Positions 41,801-51,454 of a DNA stretch of 64,000 nucleotides are shown here, piece by piece. The stretch comes from Cristatella mucedo (Eukaryota; Bryozoa; Phylactolaemata; Cristatellidae). Within the stretch, counting starts at the first letter, position 1, and the number at the start of each line of letters is the position of its first letter. The notes under the pieces were generated by a model that saw only the letters and a list, made by a program, of their open reading frames with translations, did not search any database and was not told the DNA's origin. The translations under genes were made by a program, and so were the position numbers. The DNA is taken from assembly GCA_009760855.2 (NCBI GenBank), contig WPIO01000028.1:1736001-1800000 (forward strand). Reading direction: 5' to 3'.

Positions 41801-44162
41801 ATCTCAAGCTCCATTCAAAGTGGACAAGCATGGGAAAAGAACGTTTTTATCACGAAATTGGAATCTTAGTTCGATGTTGTTTCCCAAGATGCTTTGCGTC
41901 TTAATGCAGAAGAAGGATCGTGATTATTTCTTGGAGTAGAGGGAGAAAAAAGCAAGAGGTACATGACAAGCTAACCAAGAAAGTGTGTCGAGTAACATAA
42001 GAGATGTAGTGACTCAAAATAGGAAATAGAAATTGATTCATGAAAGGATTATTTGATTGGTGCATTTGGCTTACCCTTCCCAATTCACGTAAGGATCAAA
42101 AGGCGAAGCACCGGAGATGGCATGAGAGAATTGCCTGCGTGAATATGACAGCCAGAGGAAGGCAGCTAATGGACAAATCAGAGATGTCATAACAGAAGTG
42201 TCCTCTTTTTGGCAAGCATTGGTACAAAAATCTGGGTTTTTTAATCGTCCTTGGTTCTGTGCTGTGACCAGTAGCTTGTGAATAATATGTGTGTCTCCAC
42301 ACCAGCCAGTAGTTTCTTCATGTGACGTAGCAGCATTTTCTAAGAGTTTAGTCGAATGTGTAATTACTTGAGGATGCAGAGCCATTTTTACACATTTCAA
42401 GAATAGAAAGCTAGAGACAGCATCCCAACCGACTTTCTTCGGTCACAGAGAGAACTATCCTGGCCTACATTGCTTTGATGCATGCCTTCACATTCTTTCA
42501 GGCCTGCTATGAACTGCCTCTGGGCTTCTTTTCTCAGGCCCGAGCTGTTGTCATGCATGTAATAACGTTTTTAGGCTGCTGCCTTTGTGGGCTCGGTTTA
42601 AGACATTGACAACCCTACTGAATTTTTTTTTCATTTGCATAGCACTCTAAAAGAACCTAATCTCTATTAAGGCGCTTCACATGCCAAAGAGCTCGAGCCG
42701 ACTACCTCGGGGCAAAAGCCTTACCCAATGGGCCAAACAAGCCCAGCATGTTGCATGTATACGCTGATAAACCACAGTGTCAACTGCTTTTCGGCTCTAG
42801 TCGATAAGTAGACCTGGAAGCAGTTTGTGCACTAGTGTTGTGGAAGATTTGGGAATGATGGATGGATGCACTGGCCTGCTCATCTCAGAAGCAGCATGCA
42901 TACTCAGGAGTGGGCTATGCTCGCGTTGTTGCCAGCCTGTAGTCAGTAGTATGTTCTCAACCAGAGCATAGCAGTAACAGTCGTGTGTATGTCAGGTCTG
43001 CCTCTTTCATTAGTTGCCATGAGTGCAGTTAATTGCTTGACAAAAGCATTTGTGGAAACAATGGATGCTATCGAGTGTGTGCAAACTTCATTTAAAAAGA
43101 AACTAAAAACGCACTCATGTATCACAGCATTTCATGAGTCTATGTGATTCGTCCTTTATGTGCTTATGGGCGCTGACACTGTGCATGCTGCCACAAACCA
43201 TACTTGCATGCTGACCCTGTGCATGTCACCCATAGCCATGTTACTTTTGTTGGTTATGAGCATGCTACCACTAACCATTCGATCGCACATACTTAGCAGC
43301 AAATGTGGTGACTTGAAATAGATTCGAATACTCTAAGGGTACTATATTAAATTTATTACCATCGATATATTATTGTACTAAAACAGCCTGAAACGACTGA
43401 CTCACCGATGCTAGGAGGAATGTTGCAAGCTACGGCAGTTTTTATTGCCTGACCACAGATGTATGTGTAATTCATTTGTACCTTACCTCTGGGCCAAACC
43501 AGGTCTCAGTAAATATCGCATGACCCTTGTCGTTGAGACTGCAATTACACTAGGGGGCACCTGTAGGCTTTTTTCAGCCTACCTATGTCACCCCCTTCAC
43601 GACTGTAAACCAGTCTTGGGTACTGACGATGCCCCCCCCCCCCCCTGGAGAGCAAGGCACTGGGGAGGGGTCCGTGACGGTAGCTGCTGAGTGGTCTCGT
43701 GACGTGCGCAACTCAAACGAGCCGTGGCCTTGCAAGTAGTATTCTGCCTAACCAACCGTTCTTTCATGTCTTGAGTGCACTCGCTCACGGTTGGGGGCAC
43801 ACTGCGCAAAGCAGCACCGGCTCAACTCACTCGCTCCTCTCTCGGGGGGGGGGGAGGCATATTAGGCTGGTCCGCCTAGTGCAATGCCCTGCAAGCGAGC
43901 GCTTCAGTCGCCATGACTCTTGCCTGAGGCCCCCTCCCGGGCATGGTTCGGACTCGCTGTGGCGCTGGGGGCGGGCAGCTGCTGGCGACCGGTCAGACCA
44001 AGTCGTGCTGTCGCGTTTCAGGTCCGCGCCCTCAGGGTGCAGATCTTGCCGCACGAGAGCTCGGAGCTGGCTCACGGCAACAAGCGACGGCTGTATGTGC
44101 TTCTCTCGCTCGCGATAGCGCAGCCCGTTTTCATGAGCTGGCTCACGTTTCGACTCGTCTAA
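26436..44162 (+). CDS. YIF1: Yip1-interacting factor YIF1, 9 coding exons
   Basis: YIF1 is an integral membrane protein of the ER-Golgi boundary that pairs with YIPF5/Yip1 and helps vesicle traffic. Exons are 26436-26463, 26807-26920, 27051-27217, 31343-31447, 33282-33360, 33530-33587, 36361-36516, 38466-38559 and 44022-44162. All have GT/AG borders and consistent phases, giving 313 codons plus TAA, close to human YIF1B. The cytosolic N-terminus (1 to about 160) includes [13 protein letters not shown] and the family block [25 protein letters not shown] is seen as [10 protein letters not shown] at 155-164. Hydrophobic segments lie at about 166-182, 193-217, 237-258, 256-267 and 289-310, fitting five membrane passes. 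The C-terminus ends SWLTFRLV. The last intron (5.46 kb) holds most of the repeats. The paralogue (A or B) cannot be assigned outside vertebrates. Confidence 0.93.
28097..28197 (-). mobile_element. SINE-1 relic in YIF1 intron 3
   Basis: The inverted 3' half of SINE-1: TAGCAGCCGAAGAGCC, then the CACCACTTGTAGTGG body and AATAAAGGATTGC. The tRNA-like head is missing. Confidence 0.65.
28245..30110 (+). mobile_element. LINE-A relic spanning linker, RT and C-terminus
   Basis: At 28255-28420 the frame reads [13 protein letters not shown], then a block aligned with SGSDADLVNFKDFL in the 63.0-63.3 kb copy. RT blocks follow from about 28590 to 29400, with a [11 protein letters not shown]...GLKRHHAT match near 28925-29010. 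The tail region around 29490-30100 ends in the [10 protein letters not shown]-like block. Numerous stops and indels make it dead. A SINE-1 tail fragment lies inside at about 29553-29621. Confidence 0.75.
29553..29621 (+). mobile_element. SINE-1 3' tail fragment within LINE-A relic
   Basis: TTTAAGGCTATTCTGCTGC, TATACAAAAAGAGGC and TTAAATCAGC match the SINE-1 3' end. The head is missing. Confidence 0.55.
30110..30265 (+). mobile_element. LINE C-terminal fragment in YIF1 intron 3
   Basis: The fragment encodes [11 protein letters not shown], then [17 protein letters not shown], aligned with AFVTSRLDF...[16 protein letters not shown] of LINE-B-type elements. It joins directly to the LINE-A relic upstream. 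The following 30266-31000 stretch has no recognised element. Confidence 0.65.
31010..31076 (+). repeat. LINE-type 3' tail fragment
   Basis: A degenerate hairpin (GAGTGCCTAAAAAGAGGC...AAAGGTGCTC) is followed by TTATTATTATTA. It lies in YIF1 intron 3. Confidence 0.6.
31480..31619 (+). mobile_element. SINE-1 copy just after YIF1 exon 4
   Basis: The A-box-like GATGGCACACTAGGTAAGG and the B box GGGTTCGAATAAG (31541-31553) are present. The body from GGTGATAGCCGTAAACGC to GGCCATTAAATCAGC follows, and a short central deletion removes the GCGATCCTTTATTGC part. It begins only 33 bp after the exon 4 donor. Confidence 0.8.
32065..32235 (+). mobile_element. LINE-B C-terminal fragment
   Basis: The open frame retains [20 protein letters not shown] through [13 protein letters not shown] and stops at the normal LINE-B stop codon. 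The 3' UTR and tail are missing. It is in YIF1 intron 4. Confidence 0.85.
33613..34560 (+). mobile_element. LINE-A 3' half, degraded, in YIF1 intron 6
   Basis: The relic begins at the block encoding [13 protein letters not shown] (33625-33690) and runs through the QLRNLGV-like segment and [17 protein letters not shown] (34105-34160). It continues to the LINE-A 3' UTR (AAATCCACTTAGTTCATTGTGG...TTGAGTTGCAGACAGAG). Several stops are present, and a TTACATTGCAT tail ends it near 34545. Confidence 0.75.
34782..35482 (+). mobile_element. LINE-B, 5'-truncated, well preserved
   Basis: From [20 protein letters not shown] the frame is open to the natural stop after TAFSGSL (open frame 34766-35242). The 3' UTR, tail hairpin and (ATT)n follow. 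High identity to 53095-54763 and an intact C-terminal frame suggest a fairly recent insertion into YIF1 intron 6. Confidence 0.92.
35555..35770 (-). mobile_element. LINE RT relic
   Basis: On the minus strand, decayed RT sequence after the YADD box is seen, matching the relics at 2405-2610 and 6552-6830 block by block. There is no tail. Confidence 0.6.
36929..36975. repeat. (TG)n microsatellite
   Basis: A TG dinucleotide run flanked by CGTG variants, within a wider TG/CG-rich stretch from about 36845 to 37015. It lies in YIF1 intron 7. Confidence 0.95.
38787..39175 (-). mobile_element. LINE-B 3' end with (TAA)n tract
   Basis: On the minus strand the frame encodes [18 protein letters not shown] to the stop after AAFSGSL, then the 3' UTR, hairpin and a 39-bp (ATT)n tract (plus strand 38787-38825). 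It starts 228 bp after YIF1 exon 8. It is 5'-truncated in the C-terminal domain. Confidence 0.9.
39389..40020. mobile_element. Foldback element with about 200-bp inverted arms
   Basis: The left arm (39389-39590) and right arm (39803-40020) are imperfect inverted copies. CACCCAATGCGGGCTAGAGG pairs with TCCCCCACGCATTGGGTGG, and ATCATATGTAGCATC pairs with GATGCTACATATGAT. GGCCATCCTCGGGATACC pairs near the outer ends. About 210 bp of other sequence lies in the middle. No transposase is encoded. It lies in YIF1 intron 8. Confidence 0.7.
40591..40759 (-). mobile_element. SINE-1, near full length
   Basis: Minus-strand A-box-like segment (TAATGGCTCACTAGGTAAGG) and B box GTGGGTTCGAATCC are followed by the SINE-1 body and the CAGCTAGTATT end. 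It is one of the best preserved copies, and sits in YIF1 intron 8. Confidence 0.87.
41622..41675 (-). repeat. LINE-B-type 3' tail fragment
   Basis: Inverted hairpin part CCAAGAGAACTCAATCTC followed by TTTCTAGGCACTTTACAT. No repeat tract or coding part is attached. Confidence 0.65.
42632..42745 (-). mobile_element. SINE-2: tRNA-like head plus LINE-B-type tail
   Basis: On the minus strand, TTTGGCCCATTGGGTAAGGC is an A-box-like segment. A decayed B-box region follows, and then GAAGCGCCTTAATAGAGATT with its hairpin partner, which is the LINE-B tail. The second copy at 57138-57257 has the same order. Confidence 0.65.
43080..43360 (+). mobile_element. LINE-B 3' end, degraded
   Basis: The copy encodes the last residues of the LINE-B protein ([15 protein letters not shown]-like), then the 3' UTR (GTGATTCGTCCTTTATGTGC) and a decayed tail at about 43310-43360. 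It lies in YIF1 intron 8. Confidence 0.75.
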
Positions 44163-44593
44163 CGTCGCCCAGAGATGGATGGATAGACGGATGAGAGGCA
44201 GCACGAAGCGTGCACGTGACGGGGAAGCGTGGTCAGAAGCGCATGCCGATGCCCCCTCGGCCGCTCTGCTAGCAGACGACACTGTCGCCGCAAGGGCGGT
44301 CCGCTCAGCCGAGCAGGCGACATTGGCAGCATTGACGGCAGGCGCCTGGGCGAAGGGTATTTCACTGCCCATTGGACAAGTGATGGCCTGCCAATGTGCT
44401 GTTCTCTGCGAGTGTCTTTCCGGGCAGCACGATTGCCCCCGCACAGCTGCCGGCAGTTTTGCTCTTATTTATCAGCCGCGTAGCTAGCAGTTACGCCAAA
44501 TTCCATCTCGGCACAGCAGTCATTGTAAACTGGACTACGGACACGAACGCGCAGCAACAGGCAAAAACAAGTCAGTCTGTATTTGCACCAGCA

Positions 44594-47500
44594 TCACCGG
44601 AGCCACAGCTTCAGTCTGAATGCATCGACGCCATTCAGATAGTACTTGAGCAGCCTTTTGTCTCGCACGAAGCCTAGATTTTCGTACAGCATCAGAGCGG
44701 CCTTGTTCGTAACCTCTGTTTCGAGAACAACCTGCAGTATAATAAAGCAGTGATGCCAAAAGGCTACCCACACATTCCGTCGAATTGGGCGTTAGCTGTG
44801 GTGGCAGGCCAGAGAGAGTGCACGGCAGAGTGAGAGAAAGAGCAGCAGCAGCAGAGAGCAGATGCAGCTTGCTGTCTCTAGCTGAGAACAAAAAACTTGA
44901 CAGTCGTGGAAAGAGCGATAGCAGGCAGCCGGGTGCGCCAAGCTCGTACACCAGGTGGTGGCTCTTTTAAATTCTACTGCCACACTTACCTCTTCGCATT
45001 CCTGTGCAATCATTGCATCTACAGCTACTTGCACCAGCTTAGATCCTGGAAAGAAATACCAGGGAAGGCTACGGGCCAAGCAAAAATCGATGCCTCGCAG
45101 AGCGCGCACGGCAGAAGCAAGCCACCGCTGTAGGAATCGCTCAGCCAGCTCGGTCACGTGCTATTGGGGCCCGACTCGGTGCCGGAATCACAGCAGAATC
45201 AGCTGCTCACCCATTTTCTTGCGCCTGTACTTCTCGTCGACGGCGAGCATAGCTATGTAGCCACGCTTGATAAGCCGCTTGTGAAGGTCCAGCTTGCAGA
45301 CTATTGCACCGACGTACTGGCCCTCGTGGACGGCCTGCAAAGGAGCCGTAGCGCTAGCAGTAGAGGAAGAGGCAGACCCAGCAGAGAAGGACGCGGACAA
45401 CAGGATGGCGACGTCCTGCTCAAGGAGCAAGGATCTCTTCCTCATTAGTAATAATAATAGCAATACATTGGTATAGCAACCTCGGAGAACTTAATCTCTT
45501 TCTAAGCACTTTACATTTGCTGCCAAGGAAGCACGATCGAATGGTTAGCGATAGCGTGCTCAATAAACAAGAATAACATGGTTGGGGTGACATGCACAAG
45601 GTCAGCATGCAAGTTTGGTTAGTGACAGCATGCACAGTGTCAGCATGCATGAGCACTATGCAAGGCTGCCCATCAGCCCCCTCCCCCCAGTGCCTCTGCA
45701 AGAGGCACTGGCAGGCCCCGGGCAGAAACGTTGAAATGGAGCTGGCCGGCATACCCACCCAAAATGAGTGAGATGCTAAGTGCAAAGGCACGACTTAACT
45801 CATTGCTTGCTGGGGCATGGCAAGTACTGAGCCGAAAGGTTCACCTGATGAACTGACATGCAAAACCTGTTTTTTGTGAATTAATTGATAAGGGACAAGA
45901 TATTTATCAATTACTATATGTTTGCATAGATATTTTAAGACTTCTTATTTATTAACATTATTCGAACTATTCACTGTGATGCAGCCTTAACGGAGGTACA
46001 GCAGAAAGGGATCAACAGGCATTTACATCTGCACACTACGCAGTAATAATAATCATAATATACTTGATAAAGTAACAGCCAGGCATCCCCCACAGGCACA
46101 AGGCATAGCCAGCCATCGGGGGGGGGGAGGGGGTTGATCGCGACTAGCGATGCTGATTTCCCTCCTCAACTACAGTATGTTGCAGGGACAGACATGACGT
46201 GACAGTCCGTGCAGTTATTGAAGACAGGTTCGACTGTCTACATAGTCATCTGTCTGGCACAGGATGGTAATAAACCAAGCATCGTTCGATGCACAAGTTC
46301 GATCAATAAAAATAAAGGCTGCCAAGGCCTTGGCTTGACCCCATCACTAATGCAGGGACATTTAAAGTGAATGTAGAGATTGGCTAATTCAGTACAGTAG
46401 CCTCATTTACAAGGCATCGAAAGGGCATCAGCGGCTTTAACCGGCTTGTAACAAGAAAGAAGGAATTGCCAGCCGCATGACTCGAACCAGCGATCCGGGC
46501 CGTGAGATGCTAGCTCCTTGCTCAGGGGAAACAAACAGGTGTACTCACTATTCATATGACCACTTGCAAGTATTTGTTTAACAAATGTCCCAACACTTGC
46601 ATGAAACTGATAATTACTGTTTCAAAATGCCTACCTACACACTTAAAAAATACAAGCTGATTCGACAGCCTCTATTGTATAGCGACAGAAGAGCCATTAC
46701 GACAGCGGTTCTCAACCAGTGGGTGGCAACCCCTTTGGGGGTCGAATGACCCTTTCACAGGCGGTCGCCGCAGACCACCACAAAACGTATTTCCACACTT
46801 TGCACAGAATAATTTTATGATTGGGGGTCGCCATAACATGAACTGTGTTAAAGGGTCGCAGCATTAGGAAAGTTGAGAACCGCTGTATTAGGAAGGTTGA
46901 GAACTGCCCTAGACGCTTGTAGTCATCATCGTCAGATAGAATGACTCACAGCACCACTTACACAAGACCAAACCCCCCTTTTCAGCCAGTCTCAGTAACG
47001 AAGACAACGTGGCTACACACATATGCAGAGGACAGACCCGGCTGCTAAGACAGTTGCTTTCGAACCTAGCTGAACTGCTGCATCAGTTTCAGCCTGTTCG
47101 CGCCCTCAGGTCATGTGTGGACAATAAATTAGCTGTCCGATTCCTCTGCTTAAAGACAGTTGGCAACAGAAGCTTTAGCTCTGCAGGTCCTAGACTGTGG
47201 AACTCGCTTCCACAATTCTTATGCAACGACAACTACTCTCCTACTGCCGACTATGGCACATCCTTTTCAACGGTCCTGAGCTGCTACTTCTATGCAACTC
47301 ATTACCTCAACTTCTCTCCTCACTCTTGCTATGCTTCCCACTTTCTCTTTGTTGTGTGAGACGAAGTCTGTTGGCTACCGAATGTGTACCGAAAGCTGCT
47401 TAGGCTGTGAGTGCGCTATACAAATCTCTCCTGCGTAACACCCACATGGTCTTTATGACTTTGTGGAGTTACAGACGGAGATACATTACATTTGTTAAGC

Positions 47501-48255
47501 GGGCAACAGTGTAATCCTGATCGAGGCCGATGCGATCACCTACAAGTGGCACGATAAGGGGCAACCGGAAAGCCGCTCCTTGCCGGCTAGCGCAAGGCAG
47601 AAGTATAAACTTATTGACATCAGCCACTGTCATAGCAGGCAGCCACCTATCCTCACACTTAATGGGAGAAGGCATAAAACCAATATCAGACAGATCACTG
47701 GAGGCAGGGCGCCCCAGGAGGCAAGAGTCATACACGAGCACGGGAGCAGGATGAGCACTAGGGAGCCAGCCATGCAACCACACAGAGCTGCAGGAGGCAG
47801 AAACGATCTTACAGAACTGATGGCTACCAAGCAAACACCACAAGAGGATGCTACAGCTGCAGGCTCTGTTCACAGAGATTTACTGGAAGCACCAGTGATC
47901 CAAAGTATTATAGCAATAAAACAGCTGTATAGCACGATCTCTTTCTGGGCACTCTGCATGAACTGAAAAGGAAGCTCGTCACTGATTAGGTAAAGGTTGC
48001 AAAATGTCAGCACGCGGGGCACATGTAAGTACAAAGAACACACGGATGGGTAAAATCCAGCAGGGAACAGGTGGAATTTTGCTACTTTTTAAATGTTGCC
48101 AAGTCAGGGGTTGTCGTCATGTTTAGTCGGAAGTGATTTCTCTGGGCCTTGGGAGCGTAGGAACTGATGGCCCGAGGCACTGCCATAGGCTTGAGACAAG
48201 AGGAGATGGCAATGAGATGAGAAGCCCAGGAAGTAAGTATTTCAGATAGCTATTC

Positions 48256-48300
<45 letters not shown>

Positions 48301-50755
48301 AATAAGTGAGTAGCAGGACCAATCAAATCGACGATCTGCTGGTACAAACAGTGGAATGCATGACAGGCCTAGCTGCAGAGTCAGGCACGCATAGCAAGCA
48401 CATTGTTTCGCAGTAGGAAGGCCTGAATTTAGTGAGTTACAGCCGTCTAAAGGGGGTGTCACATATGCACGACCAACATGGCTGTGCTATCTCAGCACAC
48501 CTGAATTCGAGTGATGCTACTAGGGCCGAAAGTAAGCAAACTTGAATTCGAGCCAACACTTGTCATCTATCAAAAGGTCCTTTTGTAATTGGACACCTGG
48601 GTTCCATGGAGAGGCTACAATGTATATACAGGCCGAACCGATTTGTGTGTCAGCCTTTCCTGTTTCGGAGTGACGCTAAGTTACCCATAATCACTAGTGC
48701 TATTTAGGACAAATTGTGGCTTATGCTCAGCTTCTATGAAGGAATAATTAATTGCCAACAGCCTCTCAGATAAAAGCTCCTACAGACAGCCAGCCAGCAC
48801 TTGCTGGCTGGCTGTCGTACTGCCAGGCCTCGGAAAGCTTACATGTGCAAATATGTGTGTGCAAGCGCCTAGAAAGAGATTGAGTTCTCTGAGGGTGCTT
48901 TATCAAGTGCATTATTATTATCTTCAACCATAACTCTGCATAACCAGGAAACCATGCAGGTGTTAAATCTGGAAAGTTTTCTATACTGCACATTGTGTCT
49001 AAGCGGCTCTAGGTGTGCATGCGGTAGGCAAACAAATAAACTTCACCACATGCAGAACAGAAAAGTTAGAAGCACAACTGAGCCAAGAATTTCAGGGAGT
49101 GGGTAGGTAGCCTAGGCGTAGCAGCATTAGACGGCTGCAGATGTGCGCAACCATCGACAGCAAGTGACAACGACGTCGTCGTTGTATTGTGGCAGTGAGT
49201 GTCACAGCCAAGGACCTGCAGAGCAAAAGCTTCTGTCACAAGTAGTCTCCGAGCTATAAGTAAAAGAAAGGGACAGCTAACGTCTTTAACTGAGAGTGAG
49301 GTAGAGAGAGAGAGAGAAGCAACGGCAAACTAACCGGGCTGCGACGGAATGGGCGATGCCCGGCAGTAGAAGACTCCTGCGGCTGATCCTAGATCATTTG
49401 ACCGACAATGTAAGCGAGAAGAGGAAAGAGTAAGAGTTTGCTGACCGTCAGGTGTGTGAAGACAAGGGGGACGGAGCAATGACACAACTCGTGCTCTCGA
49501 CTAACACAGCAGCTGTCACAGAACAGCTCTTGCAGGCACTCAGTAGCCATGTCATCCGGTCACAGAGTCCGACCACACCGTGAGAAGCATAAACCACTCG
49601 GTAATTAGACACTGTAACACATATAAACTGCCTGGACTCGCGGGTGATGATGACAAGGTCTGAAGGACAGACAGGCATACATCCACCTACTTATGAGAAA
49701 CAACCTACGAGTATGTCAATCACTGTAGATATGCACTGGTGTTAAGCCCACTATGTGAACGGAAAATCCCAGTGGCCAGCGTTCCTGGGGTTACGAAGTG
49801 GAAGCTTGGGCAGAGATTGTGAGCTGTAGGGGTCACGAGGTGTGCTTTGACGTGAAAGTGACAAGGCACAATGTTACAGCCAACATGGTAGTCCAACCCA
49901 TACTGACAGGACAGGCTGGTGTTAGTAAACTACCCAATTTTCAGGCTAACAATCTAGCAGATGCGAGTCGGCACACTACATCATGGAGAGTCGACACAAG
50001 TAAAAATGACTGAGCATGAATAATAATATCACATATTGCGAGCAAGCCACCACTATGGACAAATAGTTCATAATTGACTACCTACTGAAATTGCTTGAAG
50101 ATAGTAGCTAGTCAACACTCCTACAAAGAATGGGTCGAATTCCACACTAACTACGCACAGCAGGGGGGGGGGAGCATAACCAGTTTCTGCACATTGCCCA
50201 TGAGCAAAATTTAGGCAGCTCACTTACCAGAAAACATAGATGAGGCCAGTTGTGTATGAAGTAACGGTATGTGTATATCGAATACGGCTCCGAGAGGTCC
50301 CTGGAGATCAACCGCATGATGTCGGCCATTTGCTCTTCAGATCGGTAAACCTCAAATACGATACCGTATTCATCTGGTATACCCAACGTTACTGGCTCGA
50401 ATTCGGGCATTATTTTACACGGCTCCTCTTTAGGATTTAAGACTCTAGAAGGTAAAACTGAAATAACAGAGTCATTTTCGTCACAATGACAGTGACCATT
50501 TTCGCACGACGAGCCACCAGACTTGCCAGCGGTCAGGCTCGCAAGATCCTGTGCAAGGCTATTAATCGAAGGCTCGCACGACACTCGATGAGATCGCGAG
50601 CCACCAGCCGATTTGCTGTCAGAGCAGTGGTCTGAGTCGCAGCATCGTCCTGCAGTTCCGGCGGGTCTGTGCTTCAGCCCTGGTCCTGGCATATGCTCCT
50701 TCAGTACATTATGATCGGTGCAAAACGGAGACCGGCAATCGTGTGTGTGACTCAT
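44594..50755 (-). CDS. NAA30: N-alpha-acetyltransferase 30, NatC catalytic subunit
   Basis: NAA30 transfers acetyl from acetyl-CoA to N-terminal Met followed by a bulky hydrophobic residue, as part of cytosolic NatC with NAA35 and NAA38. Exons on the minus strand are 50755-50228, 45334-45211, 45045-44990 and 44731-44594 (TGA). GT/AG borders and phases agree, giving 281 codons. Residues 1 to about 125 are a Cys/His/Ser-rich, probably disordered N-terminus. The GNAT fold follows, with [19 protein letters not shown] (substrate side), [24 protein letters not shown] and the C-terminal [20 protein letters not shown]. The acetyl-CoA loop reads RRKKMG (213-218), with Lys where the family has Gly. Human NAA30 is longer, mainly at the N-terminus. 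The 4.9-kb first intron carries the SPIN-like MITE. The gene converges on YIF1. Confidence 0.93.
45443..45655 (-). mobile_element. LINE-B 3' UTR fragment
   Basis: AATAATAATAG is followed by the inverted hairpin and the LINE-B 3' UTR up to GCATGCACAGTGTCAGCATG. It lies in NAA30 intron 1, starting about 110 bp from exon 2. Confidence 0.85.
46388..46530 (-). mobile_element. tRNA-derived SINE relic
   Basis: The minus strand carries a clear B box, GCTGGTTCGAGTC, an A-box-like TGAGCAAGGAGCTAGC, and a body ending near AAATGAGGCTAC. It resembles SINE-1 in layout but is diverged, so it may be a third family or an old SINE-1. Confidence 0.5.
46645..46702 (-). mobile_element. SINE-1 3' part, interrupted by the SPIN-like MITE
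   Basis: CAAGCTGATTCGACAGCCTC and TATAGCGACAGAAGAGCC are the inverted 3' end of SINE-1. The match ends at 46702, exactly where the MITE begins. The remainder of the SINE was not found beyond 46906. Confidence 0.7.
46703..46906. mobile_element. SPIN-like hAT MITE
   Basis: The element starts CAGCGGTTCTCAACC and its inverted end, GGTTGAGAACCGCTG with one mismatch, closes at 46885, giving 183 bp. Internal blocks CCCCTTTGGGGGTCGAA, ACCCTTTCACAGG, AATAATTTTATGATTGGGGG and TTAAAGGGTCGCAGCATTAGG match my recollection of the SPIN family of hAT transposons in block content and order. Flanking octamers CATTACGA and TATTAGGA agree at six of eight positions. A second, partial copy of the terminal 20 bp follows to 46906. 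No transposase is encoded. Family assignment rests on memory, not on a search. Confidence 0.8.
47064..47494 (+). mobile_element. LINE-A C-terminal part and 3' end
   Basis: The open frame keeps [20 protein letters not shown] and [20 protein letters not shown], ending near HFLFVV. The LINE-A 3' UTR (GTAACACCCACATGGTC, GTGGAGTTACAGACGGAG) and an ACATTACATT tail follow. It is 5'-truncated, and lies in NAA30 intron 1. Confidence 0.87.
47900..47962 (-). repeat. Degenerate LINE-type 3' tail
   Basis: ATAGCAATAAAACAGC then ACGATCTCTTTCTGGGCACT: only part of the inverted hairpin is left. Confidence 0.45.
48055..48465 (-). mobile_element. LINE-B C-terminal relic with internal GA run
   Basis: On the minus strand, a GLPTAKQ...LTLQLGL block (matching [20 protein letters not shown]) lies at about 48340-48430. 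The ISSYAPKA...TPDLATFKK block lies at about 48060-48160. A 41-bp GA run (48258-48298) sits between them, where the element normally reads CTATCTCTCAGATATAC. Confidence 0.75.
48258..48298. repeat. (GA)n microsatellite, about 41 bp
   Basis: A perfect GA run located inside a LINE-B relic at a short CT-rich motif. It lies in NAA30 intron 1. Confidence 0.95.
48861..48921 (+). repeat. LINE-B-type 3' tail fragment
   Basis: GCAAGCGCCTAGAAAGAGATT with its hairpin partner and GTGCATTATTATTAT: a complete tail with nothing else of the element. NAA30 intron 1. Confidence 0.8.
48930..50145. other. NAA30 intron 1, nothing recognised
   Basis: No mobile-element block was recognised apart from a short GA stretch at about 49300-49317. 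An open frame at 49798-50013 shows no domain. Confidence 0.35.
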
Positions 50756-51454
50756 TTGCTACCGCTACAATCCGAGCATCGGTATATAAGTCGACAAGTC
50801 CGGGACGACCATGCGAAACGGGGCTATGGCGTCGCCTTACAGAGTATCGCATTTTTTTAATTTTCCACTTCGGATGGCTGCGACCATTGGTTTCACTAGT
50901 CGCAGCTCAGGCCAATAAACTCCTAGCAAGCAAGAGCATGACCACAAACAGTACCGGGGACACCCGAAGAAAAAAGTAAGAGATATTATAGAAGTCTACG
51001 GTTAAATTATTCACCTAGGAAGTTTAGAAGCAAGTCCTTTTCCCCAAACTCGGCAACTCAGGAACGCCAGCGCCGTCAAAGCACGGCAGCAAGCAAGAAC
51101 GCCCATATCCGAGCGGAACAGGTCAATGTCATTGCCGGAGATCTGTCATTTCTGGTTCTTAATGCTTATTATTCAGAAACCGCTTTTAACCTTAATCACT
51201 GTCGTAACCAGACAGTTTTTACAGCATACATTTTTTATTATTTATCAGCTCCATGCTTGTGTTCACTGAGGGCTCGCGTTTCGGTTGACTTAAGTCGAGG
51301 GTTTGAGACGTGCTACAGGCAATCCTACATTTCTTGTTTCAAGAAGGATTATATCTGATAAGGCTCCTCTGAAGATATACAAATGAAGGTACTAATAAAA
51401 CCACCGTTACTTTTAGAATATTTACTTGCCGAATAGCTGAATAACAAAAATGTA
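50756..51454. promoter_or_regulatory. NAA30 upstream region
   Basis: The first 250 bp or so upstream of the NAA30 start codon presumably hold its promoter and 5' UTR, but no specific element could be assigned. Nothing else was recognised up to 51454. Confidence 0.35.

Noticed and set aside
43630-43646. Homopolymer C/G runs (also near 20055, 43845, 46120, 50164, 62855)
   Set aside because: They look like ordinary mononucleotide tracts. Their exact length may be unreliable, but no function is implied.
43827-44444. 205-codon minus-strand open frame
   Set aside because: It overlaps YIF1's last exon antisense, is GC-rich and has no domain. The conserved SWLTFRLV-ending frame is on the plus strand.
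44535-45163. Other open frames overlapping NAA30 exons 3 and 4
   Set aside because: They read the wrong frame through NAA30 or run into introns. The GNAT residues appear only in the spliced frame given.
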